In this document: piece after piece, positions 55,977 to 64,000 of the stretch | How positions within the stretch are numbered: the stretch's first letter is position 1 | Layout of the letters: each line of letters starts with the position of its first letter | NCBI RefSeq assembly: GCF_947499295.1 | Contig: NZ_CANMNP010000004.1 | Coordinates: 248,001-312,000 of the forward strand | Length of the DNA stretch: 64,000 bases | Reading direction: 5' to 3' | From: an uncultured Roseibium sp. | GTDB taxonomy: Bacteria > Pseudomonadota > Alphaproteobacteria > Rhizobiales > Stappiaceae | Notes under the pieces: generated by a model | What the model was told of the DNA's origin: nothing | Seen by the model: only the letters and a program-made list of their open reading frames with translations | Database searches by the model: none | Position numbers and translations under genes: made by a program

Positions 55977-58313
55977 TCAGGCTCTCGCCAGTTTCTCGAT
56001 GACAACTTTGAAGGACCTCTCCTGCGCGTCGGAGAAATAGAGGTCGCAGTCGTAACCCTGATCATCGAGGAAATGAAAAACGCGTCTGGGGTCGTGTGCC
56101 GGATAGGGAACCAGTAGCGTAGCCACGCGGTGTCTTGCCGATTTCGGAAAACTCGCCTTCAGGCACGTGCTGACCGGCAAACCTTCGTAGTCACCCTCAT
56201 CCACGCCTGGAAATCCGGTTTCCTGCGAGAGCTCTGCTGCTCCGGCCTCCGACCACAAAAACTGACCATAGAACCCGGCCTTTTTACCGGAGTATCTGAA
56301 ACTGGTGTCGCCCAGTTCGAACGGTGCATTTGCATGCAACAGCCAATCCAAAGAGACCGGAGCACTGCTGTCGATGCTGTCGACAATCACAAAATAGCTA
56401 TCATGCACGAAGTAGATTTCCCGCTCGACCTTCTGGATTGCCGGGGTCAGGCTACGATAGGCAGCAGTCGCATTGCCTCGCATATAAATGTGGTCGTCAC
56501 GCTGCTCGGCGGTTTCGATGCTACCGGTTGCCTGCATCGCCTTGGCCTTGTCCCGATCGGCATATTGGCCCTTTCCATCGATCAGGACCGCGTTTTTGGA
56601 ACGAGTTTGACGCCGCCAGTTTCGGTGCATGGAGCTGTTGAAAGCAACGTAGTGTCCGGATTGGATCGCAAGATCTTCGCCGAAAGCCGACAGGCAGAAG
56701 GCGTTTTGGTCGCCGTGGCTGTGGCTGATGGAGCCAAAGGGCGATGACTTCATCACAAAGTGTATATGCGCCTCTGGATCATCCATCTTATGCTGGATGG
56801 CTGCCCAGCCGATGCCTTTGAACCATCTGAGCTTGTCGTTGTCACCGGGAGCTGCCGGCTCAATCGACGGCCAGTCGTTTCGATACATCAGGTCATCGAA
56901 ATTGAGATCCCACCAGCCGTAATTGTAGAAAGCCATTTCGGTGCCGGGATCGTTCCGCTTGACCTCTTCAAAGAACCATTGATAGGCCGGATTTCCGGTC
57001 ACACCGGCGAACTGGCGTAAATTGTAACCTACCTTCAGACAGGGAAGATCACCCATTGTGCTGTCGTCGCCGAAGGTGGCGCGGCGCGTGTCGGGCGCTT
57101 TCGTATAAAGCGGGAAATCACCGGTCAGGTGGAAGAAGGGACGACTGTAAAGGTTTATTCCCGTATAGTTTTTCAGGAGATTGGCCGCGTCGATCAGATA
57201 GGCCATCCCGGTCATCCAGTAATGCGGACCCTCGGCCCAGCCACCTTCCGCGTCGCCCCAGGGCGAATAGACGCTGAACAGAAATTCAACCGAACAGTCC
57301 AGCCAGTCCCTCGCCTCCTCGCAACCTTCTTCATCCAGAAGAGCAAGGCTGGCAGGGATCAGGACAGCGGAGACCGCCCTCACGGCGTGGCTGTCAAAGG
57401 GAAATATGTGAATGTTGGCATGTTTGAAAACGTGATGGGCAATCTCGCGCGTGCGGGTCAGCAATGCGGTCCTGACTTCTTGGCGCTCAGTTTCACTGAG
57501 ATCGCCGTGAAGCCAGTCATAGCCCCACGAAAGTGCGAGCGTGACGCGGAATGCCCATTCGTCGGTATAGGCTCGCGATGTGGTGCCAGCAGGATCCCAG
57601 CTGGCCGCGGCGAGCAACCAGTCCTTCGCCTTGTCCCGCAAGGACTCGTCCTCAAGAACATGTCCTGCGATGGCAAGATGCCGGATTGCGTAAATGAGCT
57701 CCTGGCAATCGATATAGGTCTGACGCCAGACCGGTGCCGTACGCTGATTGTTCGGATAGGGGGTCGGCTCGGACATGACCGGGCGGTCAATCCAGGGCCG
57801 GACCGATTTTTCGAAGAAGGTTGCCCAGCCGCAATGATCGGCATCAGCAGCGACAGCTTCGCGGAACGTCGGCAAGGTGTCGGGGGTAAGCCAAAGACGC
57901 GGATGAGCGCGGCTGCAGTGATCGTATCGCGTGGCAGCAGGTGCAAGCGGTGAGCGAGGCAGATCGTCGGGAACGTCAAATTGCCGAATGGTGCTCCATT
58001 GCGAGGTGGCACATCCGGTACCATTGTCCCAGATTGCATAGCTCCAATAGTAGGTACCAGGCGCTTGCACCTTGTCCGGCGTAAAGAAATTTCGCTTCAG
58101 GTTTTCAAAGACGAGTGTTTCAGCTGCAGGAAATTCCGGACTTGAGGAAATCCGCAGTACGTAGCGTGCGCTCTCTTCGATATCCGGGATCCAGGTGAAT
58201 CTGGCAGGAGCTTCATTGACAGTCGAGCCGCCGGCGGGCCCGTATTGAATGTTCAGGCGTCCAGCTTTCGGCTGGTCCAAAAATCCCGGTTTCAGATCGC
58301 AATTCACAGACAT
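55977..58313 (-). CDS. Heparinase II/III-like exo-lyase, PL15 oligo-alginate lyase type
   Basis: 778 residues with no signal peptide, so cytosolic. N-terminal DUF4962-type beta domain (~1-120), an (alpha/alpha) toroid (~140-470) and C-terminal beta-sandwich domains. Candidate catalytic residues are His309 (FPFDSHAVRAV) and Tyr365 (EGPHYWMTGM), plus the metal/substrate site SISHSHGDQNAF. Agrobacterium Atu3025, a PL15 exo-alginate lyase, has His311 and Tyr365 as I recall, and nearly the same length. It would release unsaturated monouronates from imported oligosaccharides. An ATG 30 nt upstream is possible. Heparan-like substrates cannot be excluded. Confidence 0.85.
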   Translation of the reverse strand: MSVNCDLKPGFLDQPKAGRLNIQYGPAGGSTVNEAPARFTWIPDIEESARYVLRISSSPEFPAAETLVFENLKRNFFTPDKVQAPGTYYWSYAIWDNGTGCATSQWSTIRQFDVPDDLPRSPLAPAATRYDHCSRAHPRLWLTPDTLPTFREAVAADADHCGWATFFEKSVRPWIDRPVMSEPTPYPNNQRTAPVWRQTYIDCQELIYAIRHLAIAGHVLEDESLRDKAKDWLLAAASWDPAGTTSRAYTDEWAFRVTLALSWGYDWLHGDLSETERQEVRTALLTRTREIAHHVFKHANIHIFPFDSHAVRAVSAVLIPASLALLDEEGCEEARDWLDCSVEFLFSVYSPWGDAEGGWAEGPHYWMTGMAYLIDAANLLKNYTGINLYSRPFFHLTGDFPLYTKAPDTRRATFGDDSTMGDLPCLKVGYNLRQFAGVTGNPAYQWFFEEVKRNDPGTEMAFYNYGWWDLNFDDLMYRNDWPSIEPAAPGDNDKLRWFKGIGWAAIQHKMDDPEAHIHFVMKSSPFGSISHSHGDQNAFCLSAFGEDLAIQSGHYVAFNSSMHRNWRRQTRSKNAVLIDGKGQYADRDKAKAMQATGSIETAEQRDDHIYMRGNATAAYRSLTPAIQKVEREIYFVHDSYFVIVDSIDSSAPVSLDWLLHANAPFELGDTSFRYSGKKAGFYGQFLWSEAGAAELSQETGFPGVDEGDYEGLPVSTCLKASFPKSARHRVATLLVPYPAHDPRRVFHFLDDQGYDCDLYFSDAQERSFKVVIEKLARA

Positions 58314-58366
58314 GACACTTCTTTGCTCGCAGGAAGAAGCCATCCGCCGGGTGGCGAATGGCCTGA

Positions 58367-58381
58367 TAAGCGATTGTTTTA
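58367..58381. repeat. 15-nt regulatory repeat TAAGCGATTGTTTTA, copy 2
   Basis: Identical to 55026-55040. It lies 54 nt before the lyase start and overlaps the stop codon of the upstream binding-protein gene. Confidence 0.6.
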
Positions 58382-59941
58382 CTTATTATACTGCCGCTCG
58401 TAAGCGGACTGCATGACTTCAAGCACTTCACTTAGACCGAGTTTTTCCAGTTGAGCGATGTAGTCGTCCCATTCGGCTTCGACATCACCATTGCCCAGTA
58501 TCCAGCTCTGCTGCCGCTCAAGCATGTAGTCGCGGATCGAGGCCCAATGCTTGTCATAGACCTTCTGTTCATCGGCATCGAAAGCAACACCAAGGAACTG
58601 GTCGATCAGGTAGTCTCCCTCATCGTAAAGAGCGATGCCTTCGAGAGCATATTCGTTCGACCATTGGATCTCGTAGCCATAGTCCTGGAAGTACCCACGG
58701 CTCTGCAGCTGTGAACCGATCTGGTAGAGCGAGCGATTTACAGGGCCTGCATCCAGAAACTCCTGCTTGAAGACAGCCTTGCCGTCGACCAAGTCGTAGT
58801 GCATGCCCTCAACGCCGAAGTTCGCCAGGCGGCGTCCTTCTTCTGTGAACCAGAAGTCAAAGTACTTGATGGTCTCGACCGGGTGCTCGTTGGTGTGACC
58901 TATCGCCCATCCGTCCGGCTTGATCGGGATACGGCGGTGCTCCTCGATCCGCTTGCCCGAGATCGAGGCAGGCGGCGCCATTGCCTTGAACTCGAACCCG
59001 TCGATATCGGAGGCCAAGCGATTGTAGCCCGAAGTAGAGGCAAACCAGTCGTGTGTCGCTCCTCCAAGATTTTCCGACAGGAGGAAATCGCGCGCCGAGC
59101 TGCCACGGGTAAAAATCTCCGCATCGATCAGTCCTTCAGCATACCAGCGCGCCAGGTTCTTGACGCCTTCGCGGTAGCCCTCTTCCGCGTAGGGATGTTT
59201 CAATTGACCATTGTCGACGTAGAAGTCGTGGTAAGTGTCGGAGCCGGAAGACCGGCCGTCCCAAAGCGTGACGAGGCGAATGAGTTCAGGCCACTGACGG
59301 GCAAAATAAGGCACCTCGTCAGCCTCACCATTGCCGTTGGGGTCCTGGGTCTTAAAAGCACGCAGCACAGTTTCGAACTCTTCGACTGTTTCTGGAACGT
59401 CAAGCCCCAACTTTTCAAGCCAGTCGGTACGGACCCAGTAAGCGCGGCCATACTTCCCGTCCGGCAGATAGGGAATGTAATACATCTTGCCATCAGCCGC
59501 TGAAATCGCGGCGGCAATTTCCGGGCGCTCATCGAAAAACGCCTTCAGATTAGGAGCGTGCTCTTCAATCAGATCGTTCAACGGCAGGAATGCACCTTCC
59601 GGACCGTACTGGTTGACAAAGTCCTTGATCCGGCTGGAGCCGACAATGTCCGGAATCTTGCCCCCGGCAAGCATCAGGTTCAGGGCTTCCGTGCGGCCGG
59701 TGTTCTCATCTGTGCGCATGTTCGCGCCAACTGTCACGTCTATCAGGTGGACATTGGTCCACTCGCGCGCCTGCTGTTCCACCGGCCAGCTTTCCTCATA
59801 GACGGGGTAGCGTGCGTGATTCATCTGGATCGTCAGTTCCAACGGCTCACCTTCGACAATCTTGAGGTGGTCGTCTGCCGACGACGGTGTAGCCAGGGCA
59901 GTGCCGACCAGGACAGCTGCCGACAAGGTAAGTTTACGCAT
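58379..59941 (-). CDS. ABC transporter oligosaccharide-binding protein (AlgQ/LplA-like)
   Basis: 520 residues with a signal peptide (MRKLTLSAAVLVGTALATPS, cleaved before ADDHLK) and no lipobox. The large size and layout fit the AlgQ/LplA group that binds alginate or other oligosaccharides. It has many aromatic residues (e.g. YFARQWPELI, RQQSWILGNG). It follows two permease genes, with the lyase gene downstream. Periplasmic. Confidence 0.87.
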   Translation of the reverse strand: MRKLTLSAAVLVGTALATPSSADDHLKIVEGEPLELTIQMNHARYPVYEESWPVEQQAREWTNVHLIDVTVGANMRTDENTGRTEALNLMLAGGKIPDIVGSSRIKDFVNQYGPEGAFLPLNDLIEEHAPNLKAFFDERPEIAAAISAADGKMYYIPYLPDGKYGRAYWVRTDWLEKLGLDVPETVEEFETVLRAFKTQDPNGNGEADEVPYFARQWPELIRLVTLWDGRSSGSDTYHDFYVDNGQLKHPYAEEGYREGVKNLARWYAEGLIDAEIFTRGSSARDFLLSENLGGATHDWFASTSGYNRLASDIDGFEFKAMAPPASISGKRIEEHRRIPIKPDGWAIGHTNEHPVETIKYFDFWFTEEGRRLANFGVEGMHYDLVDGKAVFKQEFLDAGPVNRSLYQIGSQLQSRGYFQDYGYEIQWSNEYALEGIALYDEGDYLIDQFLGVAFDADEQKVYDKHWASIRDYMLERQQSWILGNGDVEAEWDDYIAQLEKLGLSEVLEVMQSAYERQYNK

Positions 59942-59968
59942 GGTTTCCTCCCTTTGCGTTCATTGCGA

Positions 59969-60850
59969 CTACTCTTTGACCCCTCCGAGAAGAATTCCCT
60001 TCTCGAAATATTTCTGAATAAAGGGGTAGACGATCAGAACCGGGACGATGGAGCAGACGATGATTGCTGCCGTCACGGTTTCCGCGCTGAACCCTGCCGC
60101 GGTCTGCACGATCGCAAATTCATCGTCATCGCTGAGATTTGAAATCGTATGCCGCAGGAACACCTGGAGCGGGATCTTGTCCTCACTCTGCAAGAGCACC
60201 ATCGCCCAGAAGAACCCGTTCCAGCGTGATACGATGCAGAAAAGCGTGATCGTCGCGATGGCCGGTTTGCTAAGCGGGACAAACACTTTCCAAAGAACCT
60301 GGAAATCGTTCGCCCCATCCATCCGCGCAGCCTCTTCAAAGCTTTTCGGTATCGCTTCGAAGAAATTTCTCAGCAGGATGACATTGAAGGCATTCACGGC
60401 GAACGCGAGAATGATGCCGAACATGCTGTCCAGCAGGTTCAGGTCCCGCATATTCAGGAAGAACGGTATCAGCCCTGCATTGAACCACATGGTGAAGGCG
60501 ATGAAGAGGTTGAAGAACCTGCGCCCTTTCAATTGCGGCCGCGACAGTGCGTATGCACCTGGAATGATGAACGCAAGGCTCATCACCGTACCGCCGATCG
60601 TATAGATGAAGGTATTGCGGTAGGAGATCCAGAATTGCGGGTCCTTGAGGATATATCCATAGGCCTCGAGCGTCGCATCGATCGGTGTGAGAACCACCTT
60701 TCCTGCCTGCGCTGCAAATCCGGAACTGAAAGACACGGCCGCGATGTAGATAAACGGGTAAAGCGTCGCAACCGTGAACATGCCGATCAGGATCGAGACC
60801 ATGATCGCGAAGAACTTGTCGCCGCGAGAGTAAAGGTTCCAATTCATCAT
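59969..60850 (-). CDS. Carbohydrate ABC permease (LplC/AlgM2-like)
   Basis: 293 residues, six TMs. Coupling loop IPKSFEEAARMDGANDFQVL (EAA motif) is about residue 190. Together with the next gene it forms the transmembrane pair. It ends in FEKGILLGGVKE, as in the CUT1 LplC type. Confidence 0.92.
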   Translation of the reverse strand: MMNWNLYSRGDKFFAIMVSILIGMFTVATLYPFIYIAAVSFSSGFAAQAGKVVLTPIDATLEAYGYILKDPQFWISYRNTFIYTIGGTVMSLAFIIPGAYALSRPQLKGRRFFNLFIAFTMWFNAGLIPFFLNMRDLNLLDSMFGIILAFAVNAFNVILLRNFFEAIPKSFEEAARMDGANDFQVLWKVFVPLSKPAIATITLFCIVSRWNGFFWAMVLLQSEDKIPLQVFLRHTISNLSDDDEFAIVQTAAGFSAETVTAAIIVCSIVPVLIVYPFIQKYFEKGILLGGVKE

Positions 60851-60863
60851 TGTTCCGCCCCCT

Positions 60864-61856
60864 CTACCAAAGCGACGTGCGCGAGAAGCGCCGCGACAAG
60901 GTGTTGGCCGTCATCACCAGAACGAAGGCGACAATTGCGTTGAAAAGACCTGCAGCTGCAGCCAGATCGTATTGTCCTGATTGCAGGCCCTGCCGATAGA
61001 TCCAGGTATTCACAACATCGGCGGTCTCGTAGGTCGCCGGTTGGTAAAGGAGAATGACCAGCTCGAAGGACACTTCCATGATGTTGCCGATACGGATGAT
61101 CAGCATGATCAGGATCGTCGGCAGGATCGACGGGATCGTGATCTTCCACATCATCTGCCAGCGATTGGCGCCGTCCACGACCGCACTTTCATAGAGCGAC
61201 GGGTTCACACCGGCGATGGCCGCCAGGAACACGATGGAGCCGAAGCCAGCCTCCTGCCAGATGCCGGTTCCGATGAAGATCGGGCGAAACCATTCCGGCT
61301 GCGTGAGGAAGTAGACCGGATCAAGACCAAACCAGCCCATGACGGTGTTCACAATGCCGGCCGTGGGCGAGAAGGCTGTGATGACGATACCGGCGATGAT
61401 CACCGAAGAGATGAAATGCGGCAGATAGACAATCGTCTGCGCTGTCCTTTTGTAGCTCGCGTTCAGAACCTCGTTGAACATCAGCGCCAGAATGATCGGC
61501 GCCGGAAAACCGAAGAGCAGGTTCAACGCGCTGATCGTGATCGTGTTCTTGATCGCGCGAAGGAACTGGTCGTTGGCAAAGAGTGTTTCGAAGTGCTCAA
61601 GTCCGACCCAGGGGCTGCCGGCGATACCGCGGAAGATCGAATAGTCCTTGAAAGCGATCTGCAGTCCGTACATCGGCTTGTAGAGGAAAACGGCGAACCA
61701 GATGATCATCGGCAAGAGCATGAGGTAAAGCTGCCATTCGCGTTTCAAGTGCTCGACTGCAGCTTCGAACGGCCCGATGGTAGCGCTGTGCTCGTCAGAG
61801 ATCGCGACCTCACTTTTGGAGAGCGGCCGCTCCTTTTCCTGAACCGTCATGATCAA
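60864..61856 (-). CDS. Carbohydrate ABC permease (LplB/AlgM1-like)
   Basis: 330 residues, N-terminal ~35-residue cytoplasmic tail then six TMs. Coupling loop VNPSLYESAVVDGANRWQMM (EAA motif) near residue 225; GSPWVGLEHFETLF is a usual LplB feature. Its start overlaps the ATPase stop by 4 nt. Confidence 0.92.
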   Translation of the reverse strand: MIMTVQEKERPLSKSEVAISDEHSATIGPFEAAVEHLKREWQLYLMLLPMIIWFAVFLYKPMYGLQIAFKDYSIFRGIAGSPWVGLEHFETLFANDQFLRAIKNTITISALNLLFGFPAPIILALMFNEVLNASYKRTAQTIVYLPHFISSVIIAGIVITAFSPTAGIVNTVMGWFGLDPVYFLTQPEWFRPIFIGTGIWQEAGFGSIVFLAAIAGVNPSLYESAVVDGANRWQMMWKITIPSILPTILIMLIIRIGNIMEVSFELVILLYQPATYETADVVNTWIYRQGLQSGQYDLAAAAGLFNAIVAFVLVMTANTLSRRFSRTSLW

Positions 61857-62953
61857 GCCCCTGCCTCAAGAGAAAGGGACCGACCGGTCTCGGCGTCAAA
61901 CAGCTTCATGAGATCGGGCCGGACATGGAGCGTATCGACACCGGTCAGATGGCCCACGTCTCCAAGTGTCTCGACACGGGCAACAAAGGACATTCCGTCG
62001 AAGTCAGTGTGCAACAACGCTTCCGAACCCAGCGTTTCCACAAGGTCGAGATTGACATTGATCGGGAAAGATCCGGGAACCTCATTGACGGTGACATGTT
62101 CCGGGCGAATTCCCAAAATGACCGGCCTGCCGGTTTCGTGCCGGAGAGATTCCGATTTGGGCAACTTCACTTTAATTCGTCCGACCTGAGCCAGAGGCCC
62201 GCTGTCGCCAGCTTCCAGAAAACCATGGAGCTGGTTCATTGGCGGCGAGCCGATAAATCCGGCAACAAACCTGTTTGCAGGGTTGTTGAACAGATCCATC
62301 GGTGTTCCGATTTGCTCGATCACACCCTGGTTCATCACAACAATTCGGTCGGCGAGCGTCATGGCCTCGACCTGATCGTGAGTCACGTAAATGCTGGTGA
62401 CGCCGAGCCGTTTGTGCAGCCTCTTGATTTCGGCCCGCATCTGGGTCCGCAACTTGGCGTCGAGGTTGGAAAGCGGTTCGTCAAACAAGAAGACCTTCGG
62501 GTGCCGGACAATTGCCCGGCCCATTGCGACCCGCTGACGCTGCCCGCCGGACAGGTCAGAAGGCCTGCGCGCGAGGTAGTCCGTCAGGCCCAGGATCTCT
62601 GCAACTTCATGTACGGCTTTCTTGATTTCGGCTTTGGGGACCTTTCGTATCCTGAGACCGAATGCGATATTGTCAGCAACGTTCAAATGCGGGTAGAGCG
62701 CGTAGTTCTGGAAGACCATGGCGACGTCCCGGTCCTTGGGCGCGACCTTGTTAACAACGCGATCATCAATGGTAAGCGCGCCGCCCGTGATGGCTTCCAG
62801 TCCGGCAATCATGCGAAGCGTGGTGGATTTGCCGCAGCCGGAGGGACCGACCAGAACCACAAACTCCTTTGGATCGATCCTAAGATCTATCCCATGCACG
62901 ACTTGAAGCGCCCCGTATTTCTTCACAATTTTGCTAAGGACAACTCCGGACAT
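61853..62953 (-). CDS. ABC transporter ATP-binding protein, UgpC/MsmK/AlgS type
   Basis: 366 residues. Walker A GPSGCGKST, signature LSGGQRQRVAMGRAI, Walker B KVFLFDEPLSNLD and the H-loop in YVTHDQVEAM are followed by a TOBE/OB regulatory domain (ILGIRPEHVTVNEVPG). First gene of a long unit: ATPase, two permeases, binding protein, lyase, SDR. GGGAGGAAGC precedes ATG 62953; the in-frame start 8 codons upstream is less likely. Confidence 0.95.
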   Translation of the reverse strand: MSGVVLSKIVKKYGALQVVHGIDLRIDPKEFVVLVGPSGCGKSTTLRMIAGLEAITGGALTIDDRVVNKVAPKDRDVAMVFQNYALYPHLNVADNIAFGLRIRKVPKAEIKKAVHEVAEILGLTDYLARRPSDLSGGQRQRVAMGRAIVRHPKVFLFDEPLSNLDAKLRTQMRAEIKRLHKRLGVTSIYVTHDQVEAMTLADRIVVMNQGVIEQIGTPMDLFNNPANRFVAGFIGSPPMNQLHGFLEAGDSGPLAQVGRIKVKLPKSESLRHETGRPVILGIRPEHVTVNEVPGSFPINVNLDLVETLGSEALLHTDFDGMSFVARVETLGDVGHLTGVDTLHVRPDLMKLFDAETGRSLSLEAGA

Positions 62954-63591
62954 GCTTCCTCCCTGGAAGCCGGACAACCTGCCAATCAGCCATAGCTCAT
63001 CGTTCGGGCGACAGAGACTCGCCCGGTGGTATCCGGCTTACAAATTTAAACATTTTTCGATCTCTTGGCCTTGGCCCAACTCCCTATCAGGCCCTACCGG
63101 GTATCTAGAGACCGCTCTCGCGCATTTTGAACATTTGTCGAACCGAGTTTCTGAACCAAGTCAGACAACTGTTTTAATTCACGTTTCAGACTTCTGCCTT
63201 TGATGCTCATCGCGTCTGGACGATCGCGTTGTACAGCGACACATCACATCGCCGTGCAGCGCGCCATGCATTCATGCCTTACAAGATGCAGAGTCACAAT
63301 TCAAGATTAATTTTTACAAATAAATTACAAAAACGCATTTTTTTAAAGTCCTTGAAACGCATTGCACACATGGAACTCCACCCTCAGAAATTTGAAATAG
63401 TTTCCAACTATCTCTTAAGCATCTGTTTTTAAACATATAAAAATATTATGTATTTTGCACGCCTCTGAAATGACGTCAAAATTCTCTCTTCATTTAGATT
63501 TTACAAATTATTGACAAGTTGGCAAGTCAGCGTTATTCATCAGCCTATGACCCAGCCAAGCGAAAACTGCCGAAACGGTGGAACGTACGCC
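62954..63591. promoter_or_regulatory. 638-bp divergent control region of the uronate locus
   Basis: AT-rich, no gene seen. It holds TTTACAA-type direct repeats at 63313-63330 and 63500-63520, the second 72-92 nt before the RraA-family start. Probably carries promoters for both the ABC-lyase operon and the RraA-side operon. Confidence 0.5.
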
Positions 63592-64000
63592 ATGAGCGGA
63601 TTGAGCACCGAAACTCACGAAAAACTGTTGCGAGTCAGCACAGCAACTCTGACGACTGTCATGTTCAAACGCGGACTTCGAAACATATTCCTGCAGGGCC
63701 TGCACAGGCTTCGCAAAGGGCCGAACATGATTGGGCCGGCCTACACGCTGCGCTACATTCCAGCACGCGAAGACCTGGACAACCTGGATTCCTTTGCAGA
63801 CAGAACAAATGCCCAGCGGAAGGGCGTTGAGGAATGTCCGCATGGAGCCGTTTTCGTAATTGATTCCCGAGGAGACGCTTCGGCCGCGTCCGCCGGCTGC
63901 ATCCTGGCGATGCGCCTGCAGGCCAGAGGATGCGCCGGCGTTGTCACCGATGGCGGGTTTCGCGATACACCTGAAATTGCCGAACTCGACATGCCCGGTT
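63592..64000 (+). CDS. RraA-family protein (3' end cut by window)
   Basis: At least 136 residues. MSGLSTETHEKLLRVSTATL, MIGPAYTLRY, a second half with AVFVIDSRGDASAASAGCIL and the catalytic GVVTDGGFRDTPEIAEL, the RraA/HMG-aldolase motif GxxxDGxxRD. Some members are 4-hydroxy-4-methyl-2-oxoglutarate or oxaloacetate lyases, others bind RNase E. Here it is divergent from a uronate operon, so a metabolic role is likely. I start at ATG 63592 (GGTGGA upstream); the ATG at 63547 is an alternative. Confidence 0.85.
   Translation, partial: MSGLSTETHEKLLRVSTATLTTVMFKRGLRNIFLQGLHRLRKGPNMIGPAYTLRYIPAREDLDNLDSFADRTNAQRKGVEECPHGAVFVIDSRGDASAASAGCILAMRLQARGCAGVVTDGGFRDTPEIAELDMPG

Noticed and set aside
60981-62189. 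402-codon open frame antisense to the ABC permease and ATPase genes
   Set aside because: Highly charged Asp/Arg product with no family features, opposite two well-defined genes.

Overview
The window looks like chromosomal DNA of a marine-type alphaproteobacterium, most likely Hyphomicrobiales/Stappiaceae (Roseibium/Labrenzia-like). This is inferred from the moderately high G+C, the putA-putR pair, the LepA, PheS, PheT and PabBC proteins, an alphaproteobacterial bacterioferritin and an alginate-type uronate locus. No species is claimed. I see no CRISPR array, prophage, rRNA operon or intact insertion sequence. There is one tRNA gene, tRNA-Ser(GGA).

Layout. 1-2.3 kb: proline catabolism, with putA (cut by the window start) divergent from its Lrp-type regulator putR. 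2.4-6.1 kb: a YnjBCD-type ABC importer. 6.1-6.9 kb: bfd-bfr iron storage, convergent with ynjD; the bacterioferritin has Arg where the haem-ligand Met is expected. 7-10.4 kb: an SDR and a large chemoreceptor. 10.5-18.5 kb: an RNA methyltransferase, an RND efflux pair with a divergent TetR gene and an operator-like palindrome, a SpoU methyltransferase and a YeeZ-like SDR. 18.5-27.7 kb: a membrane adenylate cyclase, a YtoQ protein, a degenerate cold-shock-domain protein behind a good promoter and long leader, then a TPR-methyltransferase / B12-radical-SAM / MFS / esterase run, an unrecognised 200-residue protein and a NIPSNAP protein. 27.8-36.8 kb: housekeeping and small regulator-enzyme pairs (M42 peptidase, patatin, MepA, GNAT, lepA, LysR-tautomerase, SDR-MerR). 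36.9-42.5 kb: a LysR gene, then pheS and pheT with a membrane protein between them. 42.5-43.8 kb: three tandem paralogues of a small exported four-cysteine protein. 44-50 kb: a nucleotidyltransferase, a PabB-PabC fusion, a chemoreceptor with a membrane-embedded His-rich sensor and an overlapping partner gene, and msrA. 50.4-51.6 kb: tRNA-Ser followed by an AT-rich stretch with a broken DEAD-box helicase and an intact cspA. 52-64 kb: a polyuronide (probably oligo-alginate) locus.

The most coherent system is the 52-64 kb locus. An ABC importer of the alginate/LplABC type brings oligosaccharides in. A PL15-like cytosolic exo-lyase, about the size of Agrobacterium Atu3025, would cut them to unsaturated monomers. 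An SDR would reduce the resulting keto-uronate. A TRAP transporter would take up free acids. An RraA-family gene is divergent at the far end. Two 15-nt repeats before the lyase and dctP genes, and TTTACAA repeats at both ends of the locus, suggest shared control.

The observations most worth following are the triplicated four-Cys secreted family, the haem-ligand-less bacterioferritin, the cold-shock-fold protein that has lost its RNA-binding aromatics, the His-rich membrane chemoreceptor, and the regulatory repeats of the uronate locus.
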